Shown here: positions 1 to 14,400 of the stretch, piece after piece
Layout: every line of letters starts with the position of its first letter
Position numbering within the stretch: the first letter of the stretch is position 1
Assembly: GCA_017591395.1 (NCBI GenBank)
Contig: WEDG01004251.1
Location: 1 to 64,000 of the forward strand
Origin: Schistocephalus solidus
Taxonomy: Eukaryota > Platyhelminthes > Cestoda > Diphyllobothriidea > Diphyllobothriidae
DNA: 64,000 bases
Direction: 5' to 3'
Translations under genes and position numbers: made by a program
The notes under the pieces: generated by a model
Databases searched by the model: none
What the model saw: only the letters and a program-made list of their open reading frames with translations
Told to the model about the DNA's origin: nothing

Positions 1-195
1 TCACTCTAGAGGCCCGCCAGTAGCTCACACCTCGGCTAGTATTATAGACAGGATGGCATTACCAACATTACTGATAACAGGTCGCAGGTTCAAGCCTCGG
101 GTTGGGCACCCCTGGGGTTGAGTATGGCCGGCTCATGACAGACAATAAGTCTGGAATGGCCAATCTATTCTCACTTGTCTTTGTTAAATGTCATT
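1..195 (+). mobile_element. Diverged tRNA-derived SINE-like head of the 2.87-kb unit
   Basis: The segment carries a box-B-like GGTTCAAGCCT near position 87, then a tail that aligns with the tRNA-derived elements at 18.3, 52.7 and 62.6 kb: a GGGTTGAGTATGGCCGG block, a degenerate hammerhead region (132-162), and a CACTTGTCTTTGTT block. In the degenerate hammerhead the core CTGATGA reads CTCATGA and GAAA reads GAAT, but stem II is a perfect five-pair stem (139-143 with 149-153). Ribozyme activity is therefore unlikely. The same element starts the other three units at 2876, 5740 and 8612. Confidence 0.6.
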
Positions 196-1819
196 CTTTC
201 TATAATACGACCGTTAGGTCTGCGGCTTCCCGATCAACAACATCCAATGAATATTGTGACGCACATTACGTAAAATACCTCCGAAGATGGAAGCTGGTTT
301 TTCCTTCAAAACGTCGGCACAATAAATTCATGTTTCCTGTGATCATCTTACCTTCTCATATGTGCGTTATGTACACGAAAAATTTGCCCTCTTTAAAAGA
401 ACCAACTAGAGACTCTCCAAAATACCAGCAACTCCAAAATAATGGGAAGCTAATCCAGACTCGAACAGGAAACTGACAATAAACTCCCGTTTCTGGATTT
501 TCTCCTACAGCGAAATACCAGTGGAATATTAACTGCATTGGTTTACAAAAAGGAAACTTAGCTGAAGTCATCCTACCTTATGGGAGCAATCATTTCGTCA
601 CTCGCAAAAGGAATGCTGTTACTAGTCTACTTATTTGAGAACGAACACATTGCCCCGACGAAGAAGGCTATCAATCGAAATAAATAACTCGTGTTAATTA
701 TTCTCGCAGAACGAGAACCCTAGGGATTTTGCACGCCAATGCAGAAGACGGAAGAATTCAAAGGAAAAGGAAACAAGCAGTTCCAATCGTGTACCTAAAA
801 TAAATACATTTCTAACCCTTCATCCCTAGTACGACTGTGTCTGAACTCGTGGAAGGACGCCTAAAGGAAGCACCAACTTCCTATGGCACACTTCTTTGCA
901 CATTCAGCTTGTTCGGCCCAATGATAGGGTCAGTTATTTGGAGAAGAAATAAGTATGTATGGCTTATATATATAGTAAAGCAAACAAGCTCTCTGTTTGT
1001 CGATATAGCTTACAGACAGGTTATCACCTGCCAAGCTGAACTAAGCGAATTTATGATAGCAGAATATGAGATTACAGAGAATGGGAGTAGACTGATGCAG
1101 AATGGTTTTGGGTTAATTCTGCCTTCTGCCGCATTTTAGTTTGAGAGATTGAAGAAACTTTTTTCTAGTTGCTGCAGTACAGGTTTGATGAACATTTCTG
1201 CTATTGTCGAGTACCATGGGGTTCCTTTAACCTGTTGATAGAACTTATCGCCAAATTAGCAGTAGCTCAAAAGAACTAGTTGGCAATTCTACAAAATGCC
1301 GTGCTAGAATCTCAAAAAATTGTCCTGTAAGTGTAAGTCTGAACCTTCAATTGCCAATCCGTGTGGGATGCAATAACATTTGTCAGTAACTACCTAGAGG
1401 GCTTGTTTCCTGGAGACATGCGTGAGATATTAATGCTTTGTTAAGATTTGAGTTAACTGCTTCACATATATGTACAACCACTTATCTGTATTGCACGTAG
1501 GTTATCAGACCAGTGGTATCATACAGTAGATTGTCTAACTCGTGAAATGTCATCCTCGAAATTTAAGGTGATAGTATGGCACACAATTGAAGTCCTAGTT
1601 CTGCCCTGGTACTGACTTGCGGAGAAAAAAACATCTGTTTACTAATGAAGAGTTCATGTCAGATCTGTTTTTTTGGAAGCGAAATGGGAAAAAAATCCGA
1701 CGTTTCTTGATTTCTAGGTGTTTTTCCTAGGCTAATGCGCCTTTTTAGACCAAACCTTCTTGTTTGTGTGGGTTGTATTATAAACGAATATTAATAGAAG
1801 CTAGAAAAACGTTTTTAAT

Positions 1820-2030
1820 ATGTCCCTTCAGAGGACGGAAACTTTGATCTTGCGTTCACGAAAAATTGGGGTAGTGGAGATACAAGAAATCGCATTTTTC
1901 TGGAAAAACAAGGACGAATTTAGTTTAAAGAATTCAATTTTGCAAATTTGTGACGTCATATGTCAGAAACTCAGTAATAAACTTATGTGCGTATATTTTT
2001 ATTTTTACTACACCGATAATTGAGACTGTA
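1820..2030 (+). repeat. Internal module of the tandem unit shared with 44.2 kb
   Basis: This module contains TTTGATCTTGCGTTCACGAA, a TTTAGTTTAAAG block, TGTGACGTCATATG and an AACTCAGTAATAAACTTATG block. The same words occur in the same order and at similar spacing, in diverged form, at 44195-44395. It recurs in all tandem units. No coding capacity is evident. Confidence 0.6.
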
Positions 2031-5000
2031 AACAACCATATACACGAAATTACACCTCAAGCAGTCAGTTTCTCTGTCACGCCATATGCTAAAGATGTCC
2101 AGACAATATGTCTCTGCAGTTGACTATTAATTAATACGGAAAAATTGAAGCAGAAAGGGCAGGGGGATATTTCTTCGCAAAAATCTTAGTATAACTTCGG
2201 CCAATCGGTTGTGTATTTGGAATCTTAGAACTTGGTTGAAAAGTAGGCAAGTATGGCGAAAAGACGCTCAAATAGAAATAAATAAGTGAGTTCTTTTCAT
2301 TTTTCAACACAAATTCTATCCCTTATTTTCAGAGAAGTCAAAAAAACCAGTCCAATTTCTCCATTTTTTTCTTGACTTGATCTTGGAAAACGGCTAAGTA
2401 AGTAGATATTCGAGAACAAAATATCTAACTTAAGTGTTTTTAAAAAACGTAACTTATTATAAGTTTTCTAAGTCAACCTTAGGCATATTTATAACCGAAT
2501 TATGTTCATGGGCGTTTATTCTTATACAAATATGCCCCAAGCGGACGTTTGCATTAGAAAGACCGTCTTAGAACTCCCTATTTCGATAAATGCCTTTACA
2601 AAAATCTTATTTTGAAGGTTTTGTTAAGCACATACAACAGAATCTACATTTATGGGCATTAGACAGAAAACACATGAAAACGTTTTTACCACCATTTCAA
2701 GGACGAGCTGAAACTCATCGAAATACTTATAAAGAAAGTTACTAAAAGGCAAGTTCTCTTAATATACATAAAATGGTACGTTTACGAGTTCATCTAACAA
2801 TTCTATTTAAATTTATTACTCACTGGTCGGCCTATCAGTATTTCAGCTTATGAAATATTTTATTCATGTGAAGTCTCACTCTAGAGGCCCGCCAGTAGCC
2901 ACACCTCGGCTAGTATTATAGACAGGATGGCATTACCAACATTACTGATAACAGGTCGCAGGTTCAAGCCTCGGGTTGGGCACCCCTGGGGTTGAGTATG
3001 GTCGGCTCATGACAGACAATAAGTCTGGAATGGCCAATCTATTCTCACTTGTCTTTGTTAAATGTCATTCTTTCTATAATACGACCGTTAGGTCTGCGGC
3101 TTTCCCGATCAACAACATCCAATGAATATTGTGACGCACATTACGTAAAATACCTCCGAAGATGGAAGCTGGTTTTTCCTTCAAAACGTCGGCACAATAA
3201 ATTCATGTTTCCTGTGATCATCTTACCTTCTCATATGTGCGTTATGTACACGAAAAATTTGCCCTCTTTAAAAGAACCAACTAGAGACTCTCCAAAATAC
3301 CAGCAACTCCAAAATAATGGGAAGCTAATCCAGACTCGAACAGGAAACTGACAATAAACTCCCGTTTCTGGATTTTCTCCTACAGCGAAATACCAGTGGA
3401 ATATTAACTGCATTGGTTTACAAAAAGGAAACTTAGCTGAAGTCATCCTACCTTATGGGAGCAATCATTTCGTCACTCGCAAAAGGAATGCTGTTACTAG
3501 TCTACTTATTTGAGAACGAACACATTGCCCCGACGAAGAAGGCTATCAATCGAAATAAATAACTCGTGTTAATTATTCTCGCAGAACGAGAACCCTAGGG
3601 ATTTTGCACGCCAATGCAGAAGACGGAAGAATTCAAAGGAAAAGGAAACAAGCAGTTCCAATCGTGTACCTAAAATAAATACATTTCTAACCCTTCATCC
3701 TAGTACGACTGTGTCTGAACTCGTGGAAGGACGCCTAAGGAAGCACCAACTTCCTATGGCACACTTCTTTGCACATTCAGCTTGTTCGGCCCAATGATAG
3801 GGTCAGTTATTTGGAGAAGAAATAAGTATGTATGGCTTATATATATAGTAAAGCAAACAAGCTCTCTGTTTGTCGATATAGCTTACAGACAGGTTATCAC
3901 CTGCCAAGCTGAACTAAGCGAATTTATGATAGCAGAATATGAGATTACAGAGAATGGGAGTAGACTGATGCAGAATGGTTTTGGGTTAATTCTGCCTTCT
4001 GCCGCATTTTTAGTTTGAGAGATTGAAGAAACTTTTTTTCTAGTTGCTGCAGTACAGGTTTGATGAACATTTCTGCTATTGTCGAGTACCATGGGGTTCC
4101 TTTAACCTGTTGATAGAACTTATCGCCAAATTAGCAGTAGCTCAAAGAACTAGTTGGCAATTCTACAAAATGCCGTGCTAGAATCTCAAAAAATTGTCCT
4201 GTAAGTGTAAGTCTGAACCTTCAATTGCCAATCCGTGTGGGATGCAATAACATTTGTCAGTAACTACCTAGAGGGCTTGTTTCCTGGAGACATGCGTGAG
4301 ATATTAATGCTTTGTTAAGATTTGAGTTAACTGCTTCACATATATGTACAACCACTTATCTGTATTGCACGTAGGTTATCAGACCAGTGGTATCATACAG
4401 TAGATTGTCTAACTCGTGAAATGTCATCCTCGAAATTTAAGGTGATAGTATGGCACACAATTGAAGTCCTAGTTCTGCCCTGGTACTGACTTGCGGAGAA
4501 AAAAACATCTGTTTACTAATGAAGAGTTCATGTCAGATCTGTTTTTTGGAAGCGAAATGGGAAAAATCCGACGTTTCTTGATTTCTAGGTGTTTTCCTAG
4601 GCTAATGCGCCTTTTAGACCAAACCTTCTTGTTTGTGTGGGTTGTATTATAAAACGAATATTAATAGAAGCTAGAAAAACGTTTTTAATATGTCCCTTCA
4701 GAGGACGGAAACTTTGATCTTGCGTTCACGAAAATTGGGGTAGTGGAGATACAAGAAATCGCATTTTTTTTCTGGAAAACAAGGACGAATTTAGTTTAAA
4801 GAATTCAATTTTGCAAATTTGTGACGTCATATGTCAGAAACTCAGTAATAAACTTATGTGCGTATATTTTATTTTACTACACCGATAATTGAGACTGTAA
4901 ACAACCATATACACGAAATTACACCTCAAGCAGTCAGTTTCTCTGTCACGCCATATGCTAAAGATGTCCAGACAATATGTCTCTGCAGTTGACTATTAAT

Positions 5001-8000
5001 TAATACGGAAAATTGAAGCAGAAAGGGCAGGGGGGATATTTCTTCGCAAAATCTTAGTATAACTTCGGCCAATCGGTTGTGTATTTGGAATCTTAGAACT
5101 TGGTTGAAAAGTAGGCAAGTATGGCGAAAGACGCTCAAATAGAAATAAATAAGTGAGTTCTTTCATTTTCAACACAAATTCTATCCCTTATTTTCAGAGA
5201 AGTCAAAAACCAGTCCAATTTCTCCATTTTTTCTTGACTTGATCTTGGAAAACGGCTAAGTAAGTAGATATTCGAGAACAAAATATCTAACTTAAGTGTT
5301 TTTAAAAAACGTAACTTATTATAAGTTTTCTAAGTCAACCTTAGGCATATTTATAACCGAATTATGTTCATGGGCGTTTATTCTTATACAAATATGCCCC
5401 AAGCGGACGTTTGCATTAGAAAGACCGTCTTAGAACTCCCTATTTCGATAAATGCCTTTACAAAATCTTATTTTGAAGGTTTTGTTAAGCACATACAACA
5501 GAATCTACATTTATGGGCATTAGACAGAAAACACATGAAAACGTTTTTTACCACCATTTCAAGGACGAGCTGAAACTCATCGAAATACTTATAAAGAAAG
5601 TTACTAAAAAGGCAAGTTCTCTTAATATACATAAAAATGGTACGTTTACGAGTTCATCTAACAATTCTATTTAAATTTATTACTCACTGGTCGGCCTATC
5701 AGTATTTCAGCTTATGAAATATTTTATTCATGTGAAGTCTCACTCTAGAGGCCCGCCAGTAGCCACACCTCGGCTAGTATTATAGACAGGATGGCATTAC
5801 CAACATTACTGATAACAGGTCGCAGGTTCAAGCCTCGGGTTGGGCACCCCTGGGGTTGAGTATGGCCGGCTCATGACAGACAATAAGTCTGGAATGGCCA
5901 ATCTATTCTCACTTGTCTTTGTTAAATGTCATTCTTTCTATAATACGACCGTTAGGTCTGCGGCTTTCCCGATCAACAACATCCAATGAATATTGTGACG
6001 CACATTACGTAAAAATACCTCCGAAGATGGAAGCTGGTTTTTTTCCTTCAAAAACGTCGGCACAATAAATTCATGTTTCCTGTGATCATCTTACCTTCTC
6101 ATATGTGCGTTATGTACACGAAAAAAATTTGCCCTCTTTAAAAAGAACCAACTAGAGACTCTCCAAAAATACCAGCAACTCCAAAAATAATGGGAAGCTA
6201 ATCCAGACTCGAACAGGAAACTGACAATAAACTCCCGTTTCTGGATTTTTCTCCTACAGCGAAATACCAGTGGAATATTAACTGCATTGGTTTACAAAAA
6301 GGAAACTTAGCTGAAGTCATCCTACCTTATGGGAGCAATCATTTCGTCACTCGCAAAAGGAATGCTGTTACTAGTCTACTTATTTGAGAACGAACACATT
6401 GCCCCGACGAAGAAGGCTATCAATCGAAATAAATAACTCGTGTTAATTATTCTCGCAGAACGAGAACCCTAGGGATTTTTGCACGCCAATGCAGAAGACG
6501 GAAGAATTCAAAGGAAAAGGAAACAAGCAGTTCCAATCGTGTACCTAAAATAAATACATTTCTAACCCTTCATCCTAGTACGACTGTGTCTGAACTCGTG
6601 GAAGGACGCCTAAGGAAGCACCAACTTCCTATGGCACACTTCTTTGCACATTCAGCTTGTTCGGCCCAATGATAGGGTCAGTTATTTGGAGAAGAAATAA
6701 GTATGTATGGCTTATATATATAGTAAAGCAAACAAGCTCTCTGTTTGTCGATATAGCTTACAGACAGGTTATCACCTGCCAAGCTGAACTAAGCGAATTT
6801 ATGATAGCAGAATATGAGATTACAGAGAATGGGAGTAGACTGATGCAGAATGGTTTTGGGTTAATTCTGCCTTCTGCCGCATTTTAGTTTGAGAGATTGA
6901 AGAAACTTTTTTCTAGTTGCTGCAGTACAGGTTTGATGAACATTTCTGCTATTGTCGAGTACCATGGGGTTCCTTTAACCTGTTGATAGAACTTATCGCC
7001 AAATTAGCAGTAGCGCAAAAGAACTAGTTGGCAATTCTACAAAATGCCGTGCTAGAATCTCAAAAAATTGTCCTGTAAGTGTAAGTCTGAACCTTCAATT
7101 GCCAATCCGTGTGGGATGCAATAACATTTGTCAGTAACTACCTAGAGGGCTTGTTTCCTGGAGACATGCGTGAGATATTAATGCTTTGTTAAGATTTGAG
7201 TTAACTGCTTCACATATATGTACAACCACTTATCTGTATTGCACGTAGGTTATCAGACCAGTGGTATCATACAGTAGATTGTCTAACTCGTGAAATGTCA
7301 TCCTCGAAATTTAAGGTGATAGTATGGCACACAATTGAAGTCCTAGTTCTGCCCTGGTACTGACTTGCGGAGAAAAAAACATCTGTTTACTAATGAAGAG
7401 TTCATGTCAGATCTGTTTTTTGGAAGCGAAATGGGAAAAATCCGACGTTTCTTGATTTCTAGGTGTTTCCTAGGCTAATGCGCCTTTTAGACCAAACCTT
7501 CTTGTTTGTGTGGGTTGTATTATAAACGAATATTAATAGAAGCTAGAAAACGTTTTAATATGTCCCTTCAGAGGACGGAAACTTTGATCTTGCGTTCACG
7601 AAAATTGGGGTAGTGGAGATACAAGAAATCGCATTTTTTTTCTGGAAAACAAGGACGAATTTAGTTTAAAGAATTCAATTTTGCAAATTTGTGACGTCAT
7701 ATGTCAGAAACTCAGTAATAAACTTATGTGCGTATATTTTATTTTACTACACCGATAATTGAGACTGTAAACAACCATATACACGAAATTACACCTCAAG
7801 CAGTCAGTTTCTCTGTCACGCCATATGCTAAAGATGTCCAGACAATATGTCTCTGCAGTTGACTATTAATTAATACGGAAAATTGAAGCAGAAAGGGCAG
7901 GGGGGATATTTCTTCGCAAAATCTTAGTATAACTTCGGCCAATCGGTTGTGTATTTGGAATCTTAGAACTTGGTTGAAAAGTAGGCAAGTATGGCGAAAG

Positions 8001-11000
8001 ACGCTCAAATAGAAATAAATAAGTGAGTTCTTTCATTTTCAACACAAATTCTATCCCTTATTTTCAGAGAAGTCAAAAACCAGTCCAATTTCTCCATTTT
8101 TTCTTGACTTGATCTTGGAAAACGGCTAAGTAAGTAGATATTCGAGAACAAAAATATCTAACTTAAGTGTTTTTAAAAAACGTAACTTATTATAAGTTTT
8201 CTAAGTCAACCTTAGGCATATTTATAACCGAATTATGTTCATGGGCGTTTATTCTTATACAAATATGCCCCAAGCGGACGTTTGCATTAGAAAGACCGTC
8301 TTAGAACTCCCTATTTCGATAAATGCCTTTACAAAATCTTATTTTGAAGGTTTTGTTAAGCACATACAACAGAATCTACATTTATGGGCATTAGACAGAA
8401 AAACACATGAAAAACGTTTTTACCACCATTTCAAGGACGAGCTGAAACTCATCGAAATACTTATAAAAGAAAGTTACTAAAAGGCAAGTTCTCTTTAATA
8501 TACATAAAATGGTACGTTTACGAGTTCATCTAACAATTCTATTTAAATTTATTACTCACTGGTCGGCCTATCAGTATTTCAGCTTATGAAATATTTTATT
8601 CATGTGAAGTCTCACTCTAGAGGCCCGCCAGTAGCCACACCTCGGCTAGTATTATAGACAGGATGGCATTACCAACATTACTGATAACAGGTCGCAGGTT
8701 CAAGCCTCGGGTTGGGCACCCCTGGGGTTGAGTATGGCCGGCTCATGACAGACAATAAGTCTGGAATGGCCAATCTATTCTCACTTGTCTCTGTTAAATG
8801 TCATTCTTTCTATAATACGACCGTTAGGTCTGCGGCTTTCCCGATCAACAACATCCAATGAATATTGTGACGCACATTACGTAAAATACCTCCGAAGATG
8901 GAAGCTGGTTTTTCCTTCAAAACGTCGGCACAATAAATTCATGTTTCCTGTGATCATCTTACCTTCTCATATGTGCGTTATGTACACGAAAAATTTGCCC
9001 TCTTTAAAAGAACCAACTAGAGACTCTCCAAAATACCAGCAACTCCAAAATAATGGGAAGCTAATCCAGACTCGAACAGGAAACTGACAATAAACTCCCG
9101 TTTCTGGATTTTCTCCTACAGCGAAATACCAGTGGAATATTAACTGCATTGGTTTTACAAAAGGAAACTTAGCTGAAGTCATCCTACCTTATGGGAGCAA
9201 TCATTTCGTCACTCGCAAAAGGAATGCTGTTACTAGTCTACTTATTTTGAGAACGAACACATTGCCCCGACGAAGAAGGCTATCAATCGAAAATAAATAA
9301 CTCGTGTTAATTATTCTCGCAGAACGAGAACCCTAGGGATTTTTGCACGCCAATGCAGAAGACGGAAGAATTCAAAGGAAAAGGAAACAAGCAGTTCCAA
9401 TCGTGTACCTAAAATAAATACATTTCTAACCCTTCATCCTAGTACGACTGTGTCTGAACTCGTGGAAGGACGCCTAAGGAAGCACCAACTTCCTATGGCA
9501 CACTTCTTTGCACATTCAGCTTGTTCGGCCCAATGATAGGGTCAGTTATTTGGAGAAGAAATAAGTATGTATGGCTTATATATATAGTAAAGCAAACAAG
9601 CTCTGTTTGTCGATATAGCTTTACAGACAGGTTATCACCTGCCAAGCTGAACTAAGCGAATTTATGATAGCAGAATATGAGATTACAGAGAATGGGAGTA
9701 GACTGATGCAGAATGGTTTTGGGTTAATTCTGCCTTCTGCCGCATTTTAGTTTGAGAGATTGAAGAAACTTTTTTCTAGTTGCTGCAGTACAGGTTTGAT
9801 GAACATTTCTGCTATTGTCGAGTACCATGGGGTTCCTTTAACCTGTTGATAGAACTTATCGCCAAATTAGCAGTAGCGCAAAAGAACTAGTTGGCAATTC
9901 TACAAAATGCCGTGCTAGAATCTCAAAAAATTGTCCTGTAAGTGTAAGTCTGAACCTTCAATTGCCAATCCGTGTGGGATGCAATAACATTTGTCAGTAA
10001 CTACCTAGAGGGCTTGTTTCCTGGAGACATGCGTGAGATATTAATGCTTTGTTAAGATTTGAGTTAACTGCTTCACATATATGTACAACCACTTATCTGT
10101 ATTGCACGTAGGTTATCAGACCAGTGGTATCATACAGTAGATTGTCTAACTCGTGAAATGTCATCCTCGAAATTTAAGGTGATAGTATGGCACACAATTG
10201 AAGTCCTAGTTCTGCCCTGGTACTGACTTGCGGAGAAAAACATCTGTTTACTAATGAAGAGTTCATGTCAGATCTGTTTTTGGAAGCGAAATGGGAAAAA
10301 TCCGACGTTTCTTGATTTCTAGGTGTTTTTCCTAGGCTAATGCGCCTTTTAGACCAAACCTTCTTGTTTGTGTGGGTTGTATTATAAAACGAATATTAAT
10401 AGAAGCTAGAAAACGTTTTAATATGTCCCTTCAGAGGACGGAAACTTTGATCTTGCGTTCACGAAAATTGGGGTAGTGGAGATACAAGAAATCGCATTTT
10501 TTTCTGGAAAACAAGGACGAATTTAGTTTAAAAGAATTCAATTTTGCAAATTTGTGACGTCATATGTCAGAAACTCGAGTAATAAAACTTATGTCTGTAT
10601 ATTTTATTTTACTACACCGATAATTGAGACTGTAAAACAACCATATACACGAAATTACACCTCAAGCAGTCAGTTTCTCTGTCACGCCATATGCTAAAGA
10701 TGTCCAGACAATATGTCTCTGCAGTTGACTATTAATTAATACGGAAAATTGAAGCAGAAAGGGCAGGGGGGATATTTCTTCGCAAAATCTTAGTATAACT
10801 TCGGCCAATCGGTTGTGTATTTGGAATCTTAGAACTTGGTTGAAAAGTAGGCAAGTATGGCGAAAGACGCTCAAATAGAAATAAATAAGTGAGTTCTTTC
10901 ATTTTCAACACAAATTCTATCCCTTATTTTCAGAGAAGTCAAAAACCAGTCCAATTTCTCCATTTTTTCTTGACTTGATCTTGGAAAACGGCTAAGTAAG

Positions 11001-11472
11001 TAGATATTCGAGAACAAAATATCTAACTTAAGTGTTTTTAAAAAACGTAACTTATTATAAGTTTTCTAAGTCAACCTTAGGCATATTTATAACCGAATTA
11101 TGTTCATGGGCGTTTATTCTTATACAAATATGCCCCAAGCGGACGTTTGCATTAGAAAGACCGTCTTAGAACTCCCTATTTCGATAAATGCCTTTACAAA
11201 ATCTTATTTTGAAGGTTTTGTTAAGCACATACAACAGAATCTACATTTATGGGCATTAGACAGAAAACACATGAAAACGTTTTTACCACCATTTCAAGGA
11301 CGAGCTGAAACTCATCGAAATACTTATAAAGAAAGTTACTAAAAGGCAAGTTCTCTTAATATACATAAAATGGTACGTTTACGAGTTCATCTAACAATTC
11401 TATTTAAATTTATTACTCACTGGTCGGCCTATCAGTATTTCAGCTTATGAAATATTTTATTCATGTGAAGTC

Positions 11473-14400
11473 CGTGCCAGCGCAATCAAGCGAAACCCCA
11501 TTTGCTTCTGTCAAAGACATCTTAAACAATGTATAAATGGAAAAGAAACCGCCATTTCTCGTGGAACTGTGTTGGAATGTATACTGGAAATTAAAGCTGT
11601 TCGTTACCAGTCATACTTTCCATCGCCCTTAATCTCGAAGAGAACTTCCCTGGAATATACACTTAAAGACTATTTTCAAAAGTAATTCTGCTTGTGGTTT
11701 TATTTACACGTTAGTTTACATGGCAAAAATTATGTACATTGAAACTTTGGTTAATTAGCTAACCCGATTTTTCCCGTGTTCGGAATTTGCGCTTTTCTAA
11801 AAAAATTGTAATTCTATACAAAGTAAAATTAACCTTGAAGCCATAATATGCCTTCATTTTAAAAACGGTCGCTTATTGACTCCTGTAAAACTTTGGGGAC
11901 GCAGTATGGGATAATTTTGCATAACGGGCTCTATCTCATGAAATCTCATGGATTTCTGTCTGTCCTGTCGCGCTAATTGGTATCGTGTCAAAGTCAATTT
12001 CTCCCGTGTTTTCATTTCGTCTACGGGTTCGTGTAACCAGCTTGACAATTCACGAGAACAAGGCGATTTTTTCAACGAGTCTTCTCTTTTGGTAATAGCG
12101 ATTCAGAATGTAAACAACCTCCTTTATTCAATATATGTATGTATATATCTGGTAGAGGGACGCTCCCCGATCGTGGTATGGGGCCTACTCGTCACGTTCG
12201 CTTATAATTCTCAGAATTGGAACAATATTTAATATTTTAGCAAGCGAAAAGGAAAAAACGTAAACATTTCGACGAAATGTAGTCAGCATATAAAAGTGAG
12301 GGGAGGTCCTTTAATGCTTGAACGCATCCCTCATATGGCAGACAAAACTAGCACACATTTTGACTTTCCATTACTAGTTTCCAACAGCTATTTCACTGAA
12401 AATCTGGTTTTACAAAATCGGAGAAAATACTTCGCCGCGTGTGGAGAGGCTTAACGCATTAATAAGGACAAGGTCACTCGCTATGCATAGAAATCAATTG
12501 CTTTGCACACTGTTCTGATGGGGACCTCTTAAGAAAGCTGGTTTTGTGACCAGAAGTGATTTGTTAAAAAGCTTCATCGGCTGTATAAAGTACATGAAGG
12601 TTGTAGTTTGTTTGTATCTGCTGGAAATTAAATAACCACCTTTCAAGAGCTGCTAGCTTACTTGCCAATTCCTGCACTCTGAAAGCCCTCAGTGTAGAGA
12701 AAAATAACTCCTGCAAGTATTGCCTTGTAAAAATATATTCCAATTTGCGTTCAAAGCCACTAAACAAAAGTCTTGTTTGAAGCACAGAATAAATGAAGGC
12801 CATGAGCTGTGTTAATTTGCCGTTTGGGAATGGTCCGAAAAGAAGAAATCCGAGACATGAGAGTTAAGTCGTTGTGGCGACCATTTCTTAGAATAACATA
12901 TAAGCACTGTGTGTTGAAGGCCAGTCTCTCAAACAAACCTTTTTAAGCTATGACAAGCGTTCAAGATTTTAAAGTTACTCGCTAACGGTAAAAATGGCAA
13001 TTCATGACCCATTACATTTGCTTCACAGAGACTTTTCGAAAACCTCGATTAACCATATACTCTTTTTATGCGTAGGTACCCGACTACAGTCATATCAAAT
13101 TTAAAATCTTGACGCTCAACTACGTGAATAGGAAGAATACTCGCTGTGGGACATAGGTGAATTTCTTGCATTTCACGAGGTCGTATTATCAATTGCATAC
13201 GCCAGTTTGTTCAATTAAGTCAGATGAACTGAACAGAGTTTGGATCAGTCCGCATTTTGGGGTATCCAAACGTACTGCTCCACAATACACTGTTTATCAA
13301 CGCGCCGCGAAGTTAGTTGATTCACCCTGGTATACAGAAAAATGCATCTAGTTGTTATCCGATCCCATTGATCAGTTGCCCCCGTTTGCTGACTTTTTGA
13401 CCTTTTTTGGTCTTCGGATTTATGATTCTATCTGTTGGAGACCTTCAAATTACTAGTTATCCTTTTTGGAGTGCAATTTTGCATGTTTTATTTTAAAGCC
13501 CAATGTCTGTTTCCCAGTAGCGTTTTGGTGGCGCCACACAAAATCTGATAATTGGCCTTTGCAGCTTGACGAATTCAATTCAGAAATCGCAGCATTAAAC
13601 TAGCAAAGACTAGGAAGAGGACGGATAATTAATGAAGTCCACCGGCGTCTACGAAGGCTTCTTCATGCAAAACATAATTGTACATATGGCATGAAAACAA
13701 TTTAGTGAGTGCAAACAAACATGTATCCCTAGTCTGCACATTTACATAGCATCTGAGACATTCTCGTTGAACGTTTTACTTCCAACACAGTCGTCTGTTT
13801 AAGGGTGACACGCGCTGGGGAAAGATTTAACCTGCTGGCCTGAGGCCTTGATAAGAATTGTAAAATGGGGTTGTCGGCTGATCGAAGGTGTTTATCCGCG
13901 AACTGTTGAATGAAGAATGGAACGAAGGGCAATTTATAACAGCCAGTGCATACTTCATCTGTCTGTGCCAAGGTATCTTGTTTGGGAAATGAAGAAGGGT
14001 AGCATCCGGGAGGTAAATCCGTGGGAAAGGAGGTGGCGGAGAGCGAATAACAGATAAAAGCGCTTTAAAATTCCCAAGAGCAGTGTACGCTTTTCTGCTA
14101 AGGTTCACAGCTCGCATAACAACAGCTGTTTAGGAGGACACAAAATGGCGATTTCAAAGAAGCAGCGGCAAAATTAAGAGGGTAAAAGTCGGGTGAAAGG
14201 AGGATGGAGAATCGAATCATTTGTTAGACACACGACTAAAAGCCCTGAACAAAAGGCTAATTGAAAAGAGCTTTTTACAGCCTCCGTCGAAAGTGCCAAA
14301 ATGAGACGGCCCAAACATACTTAACCTGTCAAGTTGAAGTGAATTTGCAAATTTCGCCTCAGTTCTGCAACAATGCTTTTATCAGACATCAACGCAAACT

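Larger units (their letters stand above)
1..11472. repeat. Tandem array of four 2.87-kb units
   Basis: Four head-to-tail units start at 1, 2876, 5740 and 8612, with lengths of about 2875, 2864, 2872 and 2861 bp. They are nearly identical; most differences are one- or two-base changes in homopolymer length, plus rare substitutions. The array leaves phase at about 11472, where the usual continuation into a new unit is replaced by unrelated sequence. With the window edge as the left limit this gives four complete units; more may lie to the left. No unit has a convincing gene: the open frames of 60-124 codons recur in every copy, change length with each homopolymer indel and match no family I know. 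Each unit begins with a diverged tRNA-derived element and contains modules that also occur elsewhere in the window (near 44.2 kb and 21.0 kb). Confidence 0.97.

Noticed and set aside
102..11342. Recurrent 60-124 codon frames in the 2.87-kb units
   Set aside because: They change length with homopolymer differences between units and have no domain signature or codon-level conservation.
12564..12803. 79-codon minus frame as the missing second half of the last Ig domain
   Set aside because: Lacks the D-x-G-x-Y-x-C type F-strand motif and has no acceptor in phase 0 with a tract.
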